Of a DNA stretch of 31,625 bases, positions 6,950 through 15,026 are shown one piece after another. The DNA is from Candidatus Hydrogenedentes bacterium UBA2224. GTDB taxonomy: Bacteria > Hydrogenedentota > Hydrogenedentia > Hydrogenedentales > SLHB01. The position numbers and the translations under genes are program-made. Within the stretch, counting starts at the first letter, position 1. Each line of letters opens with the position of its first letter. The stretch covers positions 9,394 through 41,018 of the forward strand of contig DDYW01000070.1 of NCBI GenBank assembly GCA_002348185.1. The letters are read 5' to 3'. Under the pieces are notes generated by a model, which was not told the DNA's origin, did no database searches, and saw only the letters and a list, made by a program, of their open reading frames with translations.

Positions 6950-8716
6950 TTACAGGTAGGGGTCCGTGGTGAAGACCTGCCCGAGAGGCGGAGGCAGGAA
7001 CGGCGCGAACTGGCCCTGGCTCGCTTTGTACACCAGCCAGACGTACCGGGGGTCGTCCACGGACGTGTCAAAATGGTACTCGACTTCTTTCGGGCGTCCC
7101 TGTCGGGTGACCGCGGTGATCTCGACCGTGATATCGCCCAGGTCGACGGTATCTCCGGGAGCGAACGGGTGCGCGTTGTCCCGCACGAGGCGCCACGAAA
7201 ACCCGCCTCGGGGGGTCACCCGCAGGGTCTTCTGGTTGGCTCGGGCGATGTCGTGGGGTTGGGGCAGGGGCGCGTTGGCCGAGAGCGTGCGGATGCGGTC
7301 CGGCACGGGGAGACCCAGCGCCTGCCGTATGACGGGAAAGTAACTCGTGAAATACACGTTGGGTGCGTTCACGAAGATCACCGTCTTGTTCCCGGCGTCG
7401 TCGGGAAGCGGCGCGGTCACGACGCTCTCCTCGATGATGTCGCCCAGCGTCGCAAACGCGAGAATGCGCATGGGCAGCAGCAGCGGCGCGAGCACAATGT
7501 GGACCGTGACGAGCACGAAGGTGAGCAGCGGGGCGAGGGCGCGAGCGGCGCCGGCCCGGCTCCAGATCTCGCGCCGTTCGGCGCGCGCGTGAAGGTACTG
7601 GGCCAGCAGGCCACAGGCCCCGATGCCCGGCCACATCAGCAGCCGGTCGGACGGGAACACCGCGCACGCCGGAAGCAGGGAAAGCCCCATGCCCACGGCC
7701 CAGAACCGAATGCGCGCGTCGTAGCGCGCCATCGGAACAAATACCACGGCGAGCACGAGCAGCAGCAACACTCCCGCGGCCCACAACAGCCACGGCCCGC
7801 CGCCGGGCAAGACCAGATGGAGGTCCGAGGGAGGCAGGCCCCATTGACCGAGGAAGAGCACGGGCGCGCGCTGCAATGCGTGCAGCGCGAATGGCCCGGG
7901 CGAGGACACGGGATCGCTGCAGGAGGCCGAGCCCGCGATGCCGTGACCGAAGCCCTGGTACACAAGGCGCCATACCAGCACCGTGCCGGCATAGGGGAGC
8001 AGCGACACGGCCCGGCTCACGAGGCGCCCGGGATCGAGAAAAACGGCATACGCGAAGAGGTATGCGCACGTGGAAATGCCCTCCTCTTTCGCGAGCAGGC
8101 TCAAAACCAGTCCGAACACGCTCAGCGTGAGCCATTCGTTGCGGCCTTCCTCGCGCCACCGCATGTGGGACCACAGCGCGAGCAGTCCCCAGAACAGGGC
8201 GATGGTCGCGTTGCGGCTGGCGAGCCAGCCGGCGGGCATGGCATGGGCGTCGTCGATGGCGAACAAGAGCGCCGCCAGCCCGGCCGCCCACGCCGGCGCC
8301 AGCAGCCTGCGGTACATCAGACCCGCCATCGCTACCGCCGCCCCAAACCACAGCAGGCTGTGCATGTGCATCATGAAATACGAGTCCGGCCACAGCCTAT
8401 GATCCAGGACGTGCGTCAGCACCGTGATCGGCCGCCAGAACGACACCCGCAGCGTGTCCTGCGTCCACCACGGCAGAAACCCCGACTCCACGAGCTGGCG
8501 GGTCTGCGACGGCTCGCCGTCGGCCAGACGGAACATGGCCGATGGTGACGTTTCCGCGCCCATGACCGCGGTCTCGCCCGATAGTTTGAGGTGCTGCAGC
8601 CAGTCGTCGAGCTGATACCCGGTCATGAGCGACGGCGCCGCCAATACCAGCGCCAGCGCAACCGCAACCCCAATGCTCCCTCGACGCGATAAGCCCGTAC
8701 GGATACGGTGAGCCAT
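6950..8716 (-). CDS. Polytopic membrane protein, GT-C glycosyltransferase-like
   Basis: This 588-residue protein has about ten hydrophobic segments spread over residues 14-430, then a soluble C-terminal domain of about 150 residues. The first loop after TM1 carries GYQLDDWLQH, with D37-D38. This is the position and type of acidic pair found in GT-C enzymes (lipid-linked sugar transferases of the PMT/ArnT kind), and the arginine/tryptophan-rich short loops fit too. I do not recognise a specific family, so the sugar-transferase reading is an inference. The start has a GGGGGT ribosome binding site about 9 nt upstream. A perfect TATAAT lies 45 nt upstream in a strikingly AT-rich patch. The gene converges on the HAD gene, with 25 nt between their stops. 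Confidence 0.7.
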   Translation of the reverse strand: MAHRIRTGLSRRGSIGVAVALALVLAAPSLMTGYQLDDWLQHLKLSGETAVMGAETSPSAMFRLADGEPSQTRQLVESGFLPWWTQDTLRVSFWRPITVLTHVLDHRLWPDSYFMMHMHSLLWFGAAVAMAGLMYRRLLAPAWAAGLAALLFAIDDAHAMPAGWLASRNATIALFWGLLALWSHMRWREEGRNEWLTLSVFGLVLSLLAKEEGISTCAYLFAYAVFLDPGRLVSRAVSLLPYAGTVLVWRLVYQGFGHGIAGSASCSDPVSSPGPFALHALQRAPVLFLGQWGLPPSDLHLVLPGGGPWLLWAAGVLLLLVLAVVFVPMARYDARIRFWAVGMGLSLLPACAVFPSDRLLMWPGIGACGLLAQYLHARAERREIWSRAGAARALAPLLTFVLVTVHIVLAPLLLPMRILAFATLGDIIEESVVTAPLPDDAGNKTVIFVNAPNVYFTSYFPVIRQALGLPVPDRIRTLSANAPLPQPHDIARANQKTLRVTPRGGFSWRLVRDNAHPFAPGDTVDLGDITVEITAVTRQGRPKEVEYHFDTSVDDPRYVWLVYKASQGQFAPFLPPPLGQVFTTDPYL

Positions 8717-8760
8717 GTTCCCGACCCCCTATGACATGGGAATGAATGCAATCTTATCTA

Positions 8761-8766
8761 ATTATA
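8761..8766 (-). promoter_or_regulatory. Perfect -10 box (TATAAT) for the membrane-protein gene
   Basis: Read on the minus strand, TATAAT lies about 45 nt before the start codon at 8716. Positions about 8740-8815 are unusually AT-rich for this window. No good -35 at 16-18 bp is visible; a TTGTCA is 28 bp away, which is too far. Confidence 0.45.
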
Positions 8767-8969
8767 ATCAAAAATATGCTGAAAAGAAGGGTTGTGACAA
8801 GGAATTTTTCTGTCCTAGGACTGCCGGGCGCGTGTTTGGCATCCATTTTTTCATGAATCGGCCACGGCAACCAGTGTGGTACTTCAGGATGGGAAGTACG
8901 GGATGATGAGCACGCAGGCCCGCGTGGTCCCACAGCGGAAGAACGCTAAAGGCGTGCCCCGCGGTTCCG

Positions 8970-10448
8970 CTATTCGCTCTGTTCTCCCGGATGGAGCTGC
9001 TGAAACAGGTCCAGGATTGCGGCGGTGATGATCTCGGAAGCGTTGGGCTCGAGGTAGCTCGAGCGCGCGCGCCAGGTCTCGTAGCCGCCGAGTTCATGCT
9101 GCCGGGGCGTGGGCAGGTAGCCGTAGTACCCGTTGGCGAGCTCGATGTTGAACGCGTCTTCAAAGGGGCTTTCGGCCTTAAGCTGGAGCCCCGTCTCGGC
9201 GAACACCTCGCAGGGGATGGCGGCAATGCTGAGGCCGCCGATGCGTAGCGCCTGCACCGGCGCCGTGACCTTCGCGGGGTATTCGCTCAGCAGGATGGTC
9301 TCCCGCGCGTAGATTTCCGCGAGCGACTCCATTTCGGGACCCTTGGCGGCGGCCACGATGTCGCGGGCGCGCGCGACGTCCTCCGCGCTGGGGAGACGGA
9401 CACCGAGCTCGAGGTCTTTCGCCGCCGCGCCGAGCTCGACCCAGTCGTGCCATTCCAGGCGGCTGTAGGCGGTATGAACGACGTCCGCGGCGGCATGGGC
9501 CACGTGGGTCATCTGTTCGCCGGGCTGCTGGCTCGTGCCGGGTTCACGGAAGTTGATGTTGTTAATGTCGCCGCTGGTACCGTTGGACATGATGCCCACA
9601 AACGGGGGCTGGAGCCGGTCCGCTCCCAAAAGCTGCTGGATGCGGTCCGCGAATATGCCGTAATAATCGGCGGAGACATGGTCGCCGGCTACGCCCCCGA
9701 CGTAATGGAGCGAGTAATTGGCCAGCAGCGCGATGGGGCGGCCGTCGGTGGATTCGAGCGCAAGAATGGAGATCTCGGGGTCGATGGGGCCGGCGGGCTC
9801 GACCAGCGCTTCGCTGGCGCGCGGAGGATTCATCTTGACCTTGTCGTCCTGGCCGCCGAAGGGGTCTTCGAGTGGCACGCCCGGCTTGAGGTACCAGCGC
9901 CGGTTAAAGACTTCGTCCGGGAGTTCGCCGCTGCCCCACGCGATCCGCGCCGGTTCCAGGTTGTTGAGCGCGCGGCGGACGCCGTCGGCGATGCGCTGTT
10001 CGAGGAAGGGCAGATAATCCGTGTTGGGGTCGCTTTGAAAAATGCCCGTTGCCGTGGGCGTGGAATGACTGTGCGTCGAGGCTATCAACACGTGATCCGC
10101 GGGAATGCCGGTCTCTTCTTCGATGAGTTTCTTCGCGGCATCGAAGACATGCCGCGGAATCAGGCAGTTGTCTACCAGCACCAGGGCGATGCGGGCCGTG
10201 CCGTCGTCCAGCACCACGCAGCGTGCGTGCAACTCGTCGCGCACATGAGTCGCGGTGCGGTCGCGCATCCCCCCGCCGAGCGACACGCCCAGCGGCGGCG
10301 TGATATTGCTTGCGGCCGCGCCCGCGCGAAACACGGGGTTCTCCGGAGCCGGGGCCTGGGCTACCGCGGCAGACGGCAGGGCCATGGCAAGCGCCATTAA
10401 AACACCGACAAGCAGAACACCGACTGCAAACCTTTTGCTGAACCGCAC
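8970..10448 (-). CDS. Secreted neutral/alkaline ceramidase-like hydrolase
   Basis: This 492-residue exported protein has a signal peptide: a positive MRFSKR start, a hydrophobic core at about 8-24 and a likely cleavage after AVA (residue 30). The mature part matches the N-terminal catalytic domain of neutral non-lysosomal ceramidases: AAASNITPP near 45-52, the zinc-binding segment ASTHSHSTP (H126, H128), a second His in YSLHYVGG, and SNGTSGDINN. Ceramidases cleave the amide bond of ceramide. Bacterial relatives of this short form are common in planctomycete-like genomes and their substrates are mostly untested. The C-terminal immunoglobulin-like domain of the Pseudomonas enzyme appears absent. 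A longer frame starts at GTG 10457, but the ribosome binding site GAGAGG (10457-10462) is 8 nt from the GTG at 10448, which I therefore chose. Confidence 0.8.
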   Translation of the reverse strand: MRFSKRFAVGVLLVGVLMALAMALPSAAVAQAPAPENPVFRAGAAASNITPPLGVSLGGGMRDRTATHVRDELHARCVVLDDGTARIALVLVDNCLIPRHVFDAAKKLIEEETGIPADHVLIASTHSHSTPTATGIFQSDPNTDYLPFLEQRIADGVRRALNNLEPARIAWGSGELPDEVFNRRWYLKPGVPLEDPFGGQDDKVKMNPPRASEALVEPAGPIDPEISILALESTDGRPIALLANYSLHYVGGVAGDHVSADYYGIFADRIQQLLGADRLQPPFVGIMSNGTSGDINNINFREPGTSQQPGEQMTHVAHAAADVVHTAYSRLEWHDWVELGAAAKDLELGVRLPSAEDVARARDIVAAAKGPEMESLAEIYARETILLSEYPAKVTAPVQALRIGGLSIAAIPCEVFAETGLQLKAESPFEDAFNIELANGYYGYLPTPRQHELGGYETWRARSSYLEPNASEIITAAILDLFQQLHPGEQSE

Positions 10449-10503
10449 GTCAGACACCTCTCTTGTTCGGGAACCCGTTCACGCACCCACCGCGCCTGCG
10501 GGC

Positions 10504-10532
10504 AGTATACCGAAGATCGGCGCTCAAGTCAG
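10504..10532 (-). promoter_or_regulatory. Promoter of the ceramidase-like gene
   Basis: On the minus strand, CTGACT (10527-10532) and TATACT (10504-10509) are separated by exactly 17 bp. The expected start is about 50 nt upstream of the GTG at 10448. The -10 is preceded by GG, as at 18758 and 25650. Confidence 0.55.
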
Positions 10533-10578
10533 ATCAACCCCGCACATGGTGAATTAAGTCCCGGTGAGGCCGACGCGG

Positions 10579-10602
10579 TGGACGGAATGGACGGTATGGA
10601 CG
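10579..10602. repeat. Tandem 9-bp repeat TGGACGGWA, three units
   Basis: TGGACGGAA, TGGACGGTA and TGGACG(cc) follow each other directly, 20 nt downstream of the stop of the 10622 gene. The same 9-mer occurs three times in the opposite orientation at 19066-19092. The repeat is seen directly; its function is unknown. Confidence 0.7.
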
Positions 10603-10621
10603 CCGCGACCCACATTCGCGC

Positions 10622-12154
10622 TCAGAAACCACCGCCGGTGCGGAATCCTCCGCCCCGGCTGCCTCCGCCGCCGCCGATGCGCCCGCCGCCGCCGCCGATG
10701 CGCCCCCCGCCGATGCGTCCACCACCACCGATGCGCCCGCCGCCGCCGCCGTGTCCGAAGCCGCCGCGTCCGAAACCGCCTTTCGCCATTTCCCCCAGGA
10801 TGTCGCCGAGTCCGCCGCCCCAGACGGTGCCGCGTCCGAAGCCGCCCGATCCGAACCAGGGATCGGAGCGTTCGGGCTGGTAACGTTGCTGCTCCTGCAA
10901 GACGCGCCACAGGCCGCGCCGGTCGAGCATGCCGTTGAGAAAATTGGCAATCATCAGCGCGACGAGGTTGCCGTCGCTGAAGATGGAGCCTGCCCGGTCG
11001 AACCGGCTGCGCTTGAAATCGGTCCGCACGGATTCGATTTCGCCGAGCCGGCGGTTACGCTCCTCGATGGCCTCCTTCAGACTCTGGAATGACGCGTCCA
11101 GCGTCTGCAGTTCCTCGTGGCGGTTGACGATGCGGCTGACAATCAGGTCGTCGTCGGGAAACGGCGTGGCGAGCGCGTCGCTGCGCAGTTCCGCGAGATC
11201 TTCGCGTTGCAGTTCCTGGGCGAGGAAGCTGACCGCGCTGCGCATGTGTTCGTCTTCGCCTGCCGCGAAGGCCACCCGCTGTTCGAGCAATTTCTGGCTG
11301 TGGGCTTCCGCCTCATCGATTTTCCGGTCGATATCGTCGAGCCGGGCCTGTTCCTGGTGCAGATGTTCTTCGAGGGCGGGGATGCCGTCGGCGGCGCGCG
11401 CGGCGCTGTCGAGGTTTTTGAGGGCCTGGAACTCTGATTCGGCCGCCTCTTTGAGGCCATCGGCGTGTTCGCGCAGGCGTTCGGGGATCTCATTGAGGCG
11501 GTCGTAATTGGCGCGGGCGTCGGCGAACCCGATGAGTCGGGCCACCTTGCCGTCGAGCCAGCGGGTCAGCGGCCAGGCGCGGTAGCCGGGCAGGCCGAAA
11601 TTGCGTCGCCAGAGATACATGAACAGGGGGTCGCTGCGGTACGCCTCGCCTTTCTGGAGTCTCTCTTCCTCGCTGCGCGCGGCCTTCTCGCCGGCATGCA
11701 TGGCCGTGCGTTCCGCTTCACGGGCGCGTTCGCGCTGCGCGCGGTACGCCGGTTCGGCGTCGAGTCGCGCCTGCGTGCGGGCCTCGGCCTCGTCAATGAC
11801 CTTCGCCGCGGCATCGACCCGGACGGCCTGTTCGGCCCGCTCCGTCTCGCGGGCCCGGATCGTCTCGCCGATGGTCAGGATCTCGCGCTCCAGCGTCTCG
11901 GCGGCCTCCCGGTGCCGCTCGACCAGCGCCATCACCTGCCGCTCGGTATCGTCCAGATGCTGAACCAGGGCGTCGTTGGCCAGGACATCGACCCGGACCC
12001 GGGCCAGTTCCCGGTAGTCCAGCACCTGGGCCGATTGCAGCTCGCTGCGTTTGGCATTCAGTTGGGCCATCTCCCGCTCGAACTCGCCGATTTCTCCGCG
12101 CTTGCCGTTGAGGGCCTTGTCAAGCAAGCTTAGTGTCTGCTGTCCGGAAATCAT
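10622..12154 (-). CDS. Coiled-coil protein with Gly/Arg-rich tail, third gene of cassette
   Basis: This 510-residue protein has no signal peptide or membrane segment. Residues about 12-170 and 225-400 are highly charged heptad-type helices, probably long coiled coils. Between them lies a conserved-looking aromatic patch, DPLFMYLWRRNFGLPGYRAW, followed by TRWLDGKVARLIGF (about 175-210). From residue 435 to the end (76 residues) the sequence is almost only Gly, Arg, Ile and Phe, with four GGGRIGG-type units and a final RGG/FRTGGGF. Such RGG-like tails are known in RNA-binding and phase-separating proteins, and Gly-rich tails also occur in envelope proteins; which applies here is open. It begins 9 nt after the stop of the DUF6384-like gene, with GAGGGG as ribosome binding site. 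No family is recognised with confidence. Confidence 0.75.
   Translation of the reverse strand: MISGQQTLSLLDKALNGKRGEIGEFEREMAQLNAKRSELQSAQVLDYRELARVRVDVLANDALVQHLDDTERQVMALVERHREAAETLEREILTIGETIRARETERAEQAVRVDAAAKVIDEAEARTQARLDAEPAYRAQRERAREAERTAMHAGEKAARSEEERLQKGEAYRSDPLFMYLWRRNFGLPGYRAWPLTRWLDGKVARLIGFADARANYDRLNEIPERLREHADGLKEAAESEFQALKNLDSAARAADGIPALEEHLHQEQARLDDIDRKIDEAEAHSQKLLEQRVAFAAGEDEHMRSAVSFLAQELQREDLAELRSDALATPFPDDDLIVSRIVNRHEELQTLDASFQSLKEAIEERNRRLGEIESVRTDFKRSRFDRAGSIFSDGNLVALMIANFLNGMLDRRGLWRVLQEQQRYQPERSDPWFGSGGFGRGTVWGGGLGDILGEMAKGGFGRGGFGHGGGGGRIGGGGRIGGGRIGGGGGRIGGGGGSRGGGFRTGGGF
10625..10865. repeat. Low-complexity GC repeat encoding the Gly/Arg-rich tail
   Basis: On the plus strand this reads as runs of CCGCCG and ATGCGCCC-type units. 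These encode the repeated GGGRIGG segments of the minus-strand gene. Slippage could vary the copy number. Confidence 0.7.
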
Positions 12155-12163
12155 GGGCGCCCC

Positions 12164-13498
12164 TCACCACACCGTAATGGCCGCGCCCGTTGTCGGCATC
12201 GTAAAGTCTGCCGTGAGACGGCCGCGCTTCTTTTCACCGAACCGGTTGTTCTGGATGATCCCGTCGTCCTTCTTGTCGTTGGCCACGGCGTTGAACACGT
12301 CTTCATCGACGCGGAGGCCCCACGCCTTCACGCGTTCGGTCGTGCCGGTTTCTTCGCTGAGGATCGGCAGCGTCAGGACATTTCCGCGGCTGTCGATGGC
12401 CTCGACGATGACGTAATAGTTGCGCGCTTGCTCGTTGACGTCCGGGATGCGAAAGACACCGGAGTATTCGCCGGGGCGGTTGACGACCCGGAGCGTGTAT
12501 TCCTGCTCGAGCAGGCCGACGAGTCCCTCCAGGGAAGCGATGGCGGCGCGCGCGTTGCCCGCGTCGCCCCGCTGCACCGCGGCCAAGCCGGCATCACGCA
12601 ACTGGTCGGCTTGCGTGCGCGCCTCGGCCTCTTCAGTGATCCCAGCGATCTCGGCGTGCAACGTCTCAATGCGCTGGCCCTCGACGCGCTTCAACGCAAC
12701 GCTCTGTTCGAGACGCTGATGCAGTGCTTCCAGGGAAGCGATGGCGGCGCGCGCGTTGCCCGCGTCGCCCCGCTGCACCGCGGCCAACCCGGTATCACGC
12801 AACTGGTCGGCTTGCGCGCGCGCCTCGGCCTCTTCAGTGATCCCAGCGATCTCGGCGTGCAGCGTCTCAATTCGCTGGCCCTCGACGCGCTTCAACGCAA
12901 CGATCTGTTCGAGACGCTGATGCAGCGCTTCCAGGGACGTGATGGCGGCGCGCGCCTGGTCCCGTTCCCCGCGGCGCGCCGCGGCCAACCCGGCGTCGCG
13001 CAACTGGTCGGCTTCGGTCCGCGCGTCGTTGCCTGGGGCCATCGCGACGACCTCGGCGTGCAGCGCCTCGATGCGTCCGGGCAGCTTGGCGGCCGGCGCC
13101 ACCACGGCGGCGTAGTAGCCTGCCGCCGCAATCATCACAGCCGCAACAGCGCCCAGGAGCCATTTTCCCCAGGTGTTCCGGGAAACATATAGCGTGGCGA
13201 GCGTCCTGGGGAACCCCGGCGCCGCCGGCGTATAGACAAAACGGTCCTCTTTGATCGCCGTGACGCCCTGTTCAAGCACATGGTCCGGGACATCGATGCC
13301 CTGCGCCGCGTAAATCGTGCGCAGGCGCTCCTTCAGGTCGATCTCACGCCCCTCCGCATCGAGTTCGCGCTGCACCATGCGCTCGCGACGGCGGATGGTG
13401 TCTACGATGTCCATCGCCAGCATGACCTCGTCGAGAGGTTGCCGGGCGTCTGCACCGGCCGGCGCTGGAACGGCGGCCCTGCTCACTTCCTCGTTCAC
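12164..13498 (-). CDS. DUF6384-like single-pass membrane protein with 67-residue repeats
   Basis: This 444-residue protein starts with a cytoplasmic-type domain (1-110). That domain contains PLDEVMLAMDIVDTIRRRER and a REIDLKERLRTIYAAQGIDVPD segment, which resemble the DUF6384 family from memory. A single membrane helix spans about 112-133. It is followed by an alpha-helical region of repeated 67-residue units (about 143-330), each with LHAEIAGI..EAEAR..ADQLRDAGLAAVQRGDAGNARAAI. A beta-rich C-terminal domain (about 330-444) ends the protein. The likely topology is N-in, with the repeats and C-terminal domain outside the inner membrane. The start is a GTG inside a GTGA overlap with the upstream gene's stop (13495-13498), a classic sign of translational coupling. 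Two repeats are nearly identical at DNA level, which indicates recent duplication. Function is unknown. Confidence 0.75.
   Translation of the reverse strand: MNEEVSRAAVPAPAGADARQPLDEVMLAMDIVDTIRRRERMVQRELDAEGREIDLKERLRTIYAAQGIDVPDHVLEQGVTAIKEDRFVYTPAAPGFPRTLATLYVSRNTWGKWLLGAVAAVMIAAAGYYAAVVAPAAKLPGRIEALHAEVVAMAPGNDARTEADQLRDAGLAAARRGERDQARAAITSLEALHQRLEQIVALKRVEGQRIETLHAEIAGITEEAEARAQADQLRDTGLAAVQRGDAGNARAAIASLEALHQRLEQSVALKRVEGQRIETLHAEIAGITEEAEARTQADQLRDAGLAAVQRGDAGNARAAIASLEGLVGLLEQEYTLRVVNRPGEYSGVFRIPDVNEQARNYYVIVEAIDSRGNVLTLPILSEETGTTERVKAWGLRVDEDVFNAVANDKKDDGIIQNNRFGEKKRGRLTADFTMPTTGAAITVW
12528..13083. repeat. In-gene 201-bp tandem repeat, two near-identical copies plus one diverged
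   Basis: Units start at 12528, 12729 and 12930, a period of exactly 201 bp (67 codons). By direct reading, copies 1 and 2 differ at about 7 of 201 positions. Copy 3 is clearly diverged and incomplete. They encode the helical repeats of the DUF6384-like protein. Confidence 0.9.
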
Positions 13499-14712
13499 GC
13501 CCCGGGCACCTGGAGGCCTTTGCCCTCTTCCGCAAGCCGGGCGATTCTGCGCTTGCCGTCTTCGACCGCCTCGCGGATTTCTTTGGCGTTGGCCGTGCCT
13601 AGTTTGCGCATTTCCTCAATGATCTCGTGCGACTTCTCCTGCCAGGCCACCACGGAATCGACCAGTTTCTTGACCGCGTCGGCCCGGATGGTCGGCCCGT
13701 AGCCCGCCTTGACGGCGGCTTCCTGGACCTTGCCCCCGACCTCCGCCAGCGTTTCGAGCGACTTGCTCACGCCTTCCTTCATGGCCTCGACCGTCTGGGT
13801 GCCTTCGTGCAGGCCAAACATCCCCGTGAACGACGCCGTCAACGCCGTCAGCACGACCTCGTTCGTGCTGAAAAACGTGATCGCCTGGGCGTAAACGCGT
13901 TCCTTGGCATTGGTGGTCTGCAGCAGGCGCGCCATGACCACTTCCGAGGTGTTGTAACTGATCGTGAGGTTGTCGGAAAGGTCTTTGGCAATCTGATAGC
14001 GCTTTTCTTCTTCCTGAAGCGCCCGGACCTTCTCGTCGCGGACCATTTCCAGCGAGGCCCGCGCCGGGAGGTCCTCGCCGGTGTACGCCGTCACCGCCTC
14101 CATGGCCTGGCCCAACGCGGTCTTCGCTTCCTCGAGTCTCACCTGAGCTTTTTCGAGCACCTCGAACGCGAGCACCTCGGATTGTTTCAGCGCCCCCCGG
14201 AAATCCCGGTAGGCCTCGAGAATCTTCGCTTCGCGCTGTATCTGGTCCTGCGTGGAACCGGTCACCTCCAGATAGGTCTTCTTGATCTTGCCGAAACGGG
14301 CCGCGATATCGCCCCGCGTGACCTTCATCCAGACATTGCCCAGCCGCTCGAAGGTGTCGAGCTTGCCGTCTTCGATCTGGTCCACCATGGACTTGGCATC
14401 GTCCCGGATGCTGTTAAACGCTTCGGTGATTTCTTCGTACCGCGCGCCAATCTCCATGGCCTGCACCTGCTCGCGCACCACGTCGTTGAACAGGGATGCC
14501 TGGTTGAGTGTGCGGCTGATGGCGATCACCCGCTCCTCGTCGAGGTTGGATATCTGATTGAGGAGCGCGACTATCGGGGCTTCCTCGGTTTTCGTCTTGG
14601 GCAGCAGCCCGAGATCGTGCAGGCCGTTCATGGCCTTTTCCAGATACTGCATCGGTGAGGGCAGAAACATCCCCCGCGCGCCCGTGTTGTCAGCCGTCTG
14701 CTCCGTACTCAT
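13495..14712 (-). CDS. Soluble helical protein, first gene of the coiled-coil cassette
   Basis: This 405-residue, almost entirely helical protein has no signal peptide or membrane span. Residues about 55-260 are charged coiled-coil-type helices. A conserved-looking block near 265-320 contains ISYNTSEVVMARLLQTTNAKERVYAQA, then FFSTNEVVLTALTASFTGMFGLHEGTQT. Its general build, long helices with an N-terminal LLNQISNLDEERV segment, recalls TelA-type toxic-anion-resistance proteins, but I cannot confirm this and regard it as weak. The start at 14712 follows a perfect ribosome binding site (AAGGAGG, about 8 nt away). A longer frame from 14751 would read through that site. Its stop overlaps the next gene's GTG start by 4 nt. 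A strong promoter lies at 14902-14930. Confidence 0.75.
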   Translation of the reverse strand: MSTEQTADNTGARGMFLPSPMQYLEKAMNGLHDLGLLPKTKTEEAPIVALLNQISNLDEERVIAISRTLNQASLFNDVVREQVQAMEIGARYEEITEAFNSIRDDAKSMVDQIEDGKLDTFERLGNVWMKVTRGDIAARFGKIKKTYLEVTGSTQDQIQREAKILEAYRDFRGALKQSEVLAFEVLEKAQVRLEEAKTALGQAMEAVTAYTGEDLPARASLEMVRDEKVRALQEEEKRYQIAKDLSDNLTISYNTSEVVMARLLQTTNAKERVYAQAITFFSTNEVVLTALTASFTGMFGLHEGTQTVEAMKEGVSKSLETLAEVGGKVQEAAVKAGYGPTIRADAVKKLVDSVVAWQEKSHEIIEEMRKLGTANAKEIREAVEDGKRRIARLAEEGKGLQVPGA

Positions 14713-15026
14713 ACCCGATTCCTCCTTCCAGGGCGCCTGCCCCCCGCACATATGCCAAGACCTACACCCGGGACACTCGAAAATTCGTGCTTGTCACCCA
14801 GCACATTCCGGGCAGTGATCACACGCACCACGCGCGCTCCCCGACGCAACAGGGCTCGCTTGACGTGATCGGCCCGGGCCGCCGCAGCCTGTCATCAAGT
14901 CATTGTAGAAGCCTGGTCCGGATCCGTCAACGTTGGCTCGCCGGGCATCCTCCGGGCGGCACCGATCGCGGAATACGCCCCCGCCAGCTGCTCCGGCAGC
15001 GGCTTCCAACGGTTCGCTGTGCGGAC
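14713..15026. other. Intergenic region with the cassette promoter and a long leader
   Basis: No gene is supported. Positions 14713-14895 would be a roughly 180-nt untranslated leader of the minus-strand cassette. I see no clear riboswitch or terminator fold there. Positions 14931-15026 separate the promoter from the aldo/keto reductase stop. Only a weak GCTGC/GCAGC hairpin is visible, so read-through from the reductase gene is possible. Confidence 0.5.
14902..14930 (-). promoter_or_regulatory. Near-consensus sigma70-type promoter of the coiled-coil cassette
   Basis: On the minus strand, TTGACG (14925-14930) and TACAAT (14902-14907) are separated by exactly 17 bp. Each hexamer is 5/6 to the consensus. 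It is the best promoter match in the window and points only to the 13495-14712 gene and its two partners. Confidence 0.7.

Noticed and set aside
6686..8548. Plus-strand open frame of 620 codons opposite the membrane protein
   Set aside because: It begins inside the HAD gene in another frame and is charged low-complexity sequence. The minus strand shows a coherent set of membrane helices.
9447..10400. Plus-strand open frame of 317 codons opposite the ceramidase-like gene
   Set aside because: The minus strand has a signal peptide and zinc-ligand motif; this frame has neither.
12528..13083. Possible CRISPR-like regular repeat
   Set aside because: The 201-bp units have no spacers, are contiguous and in frame, and encode protein repeats.
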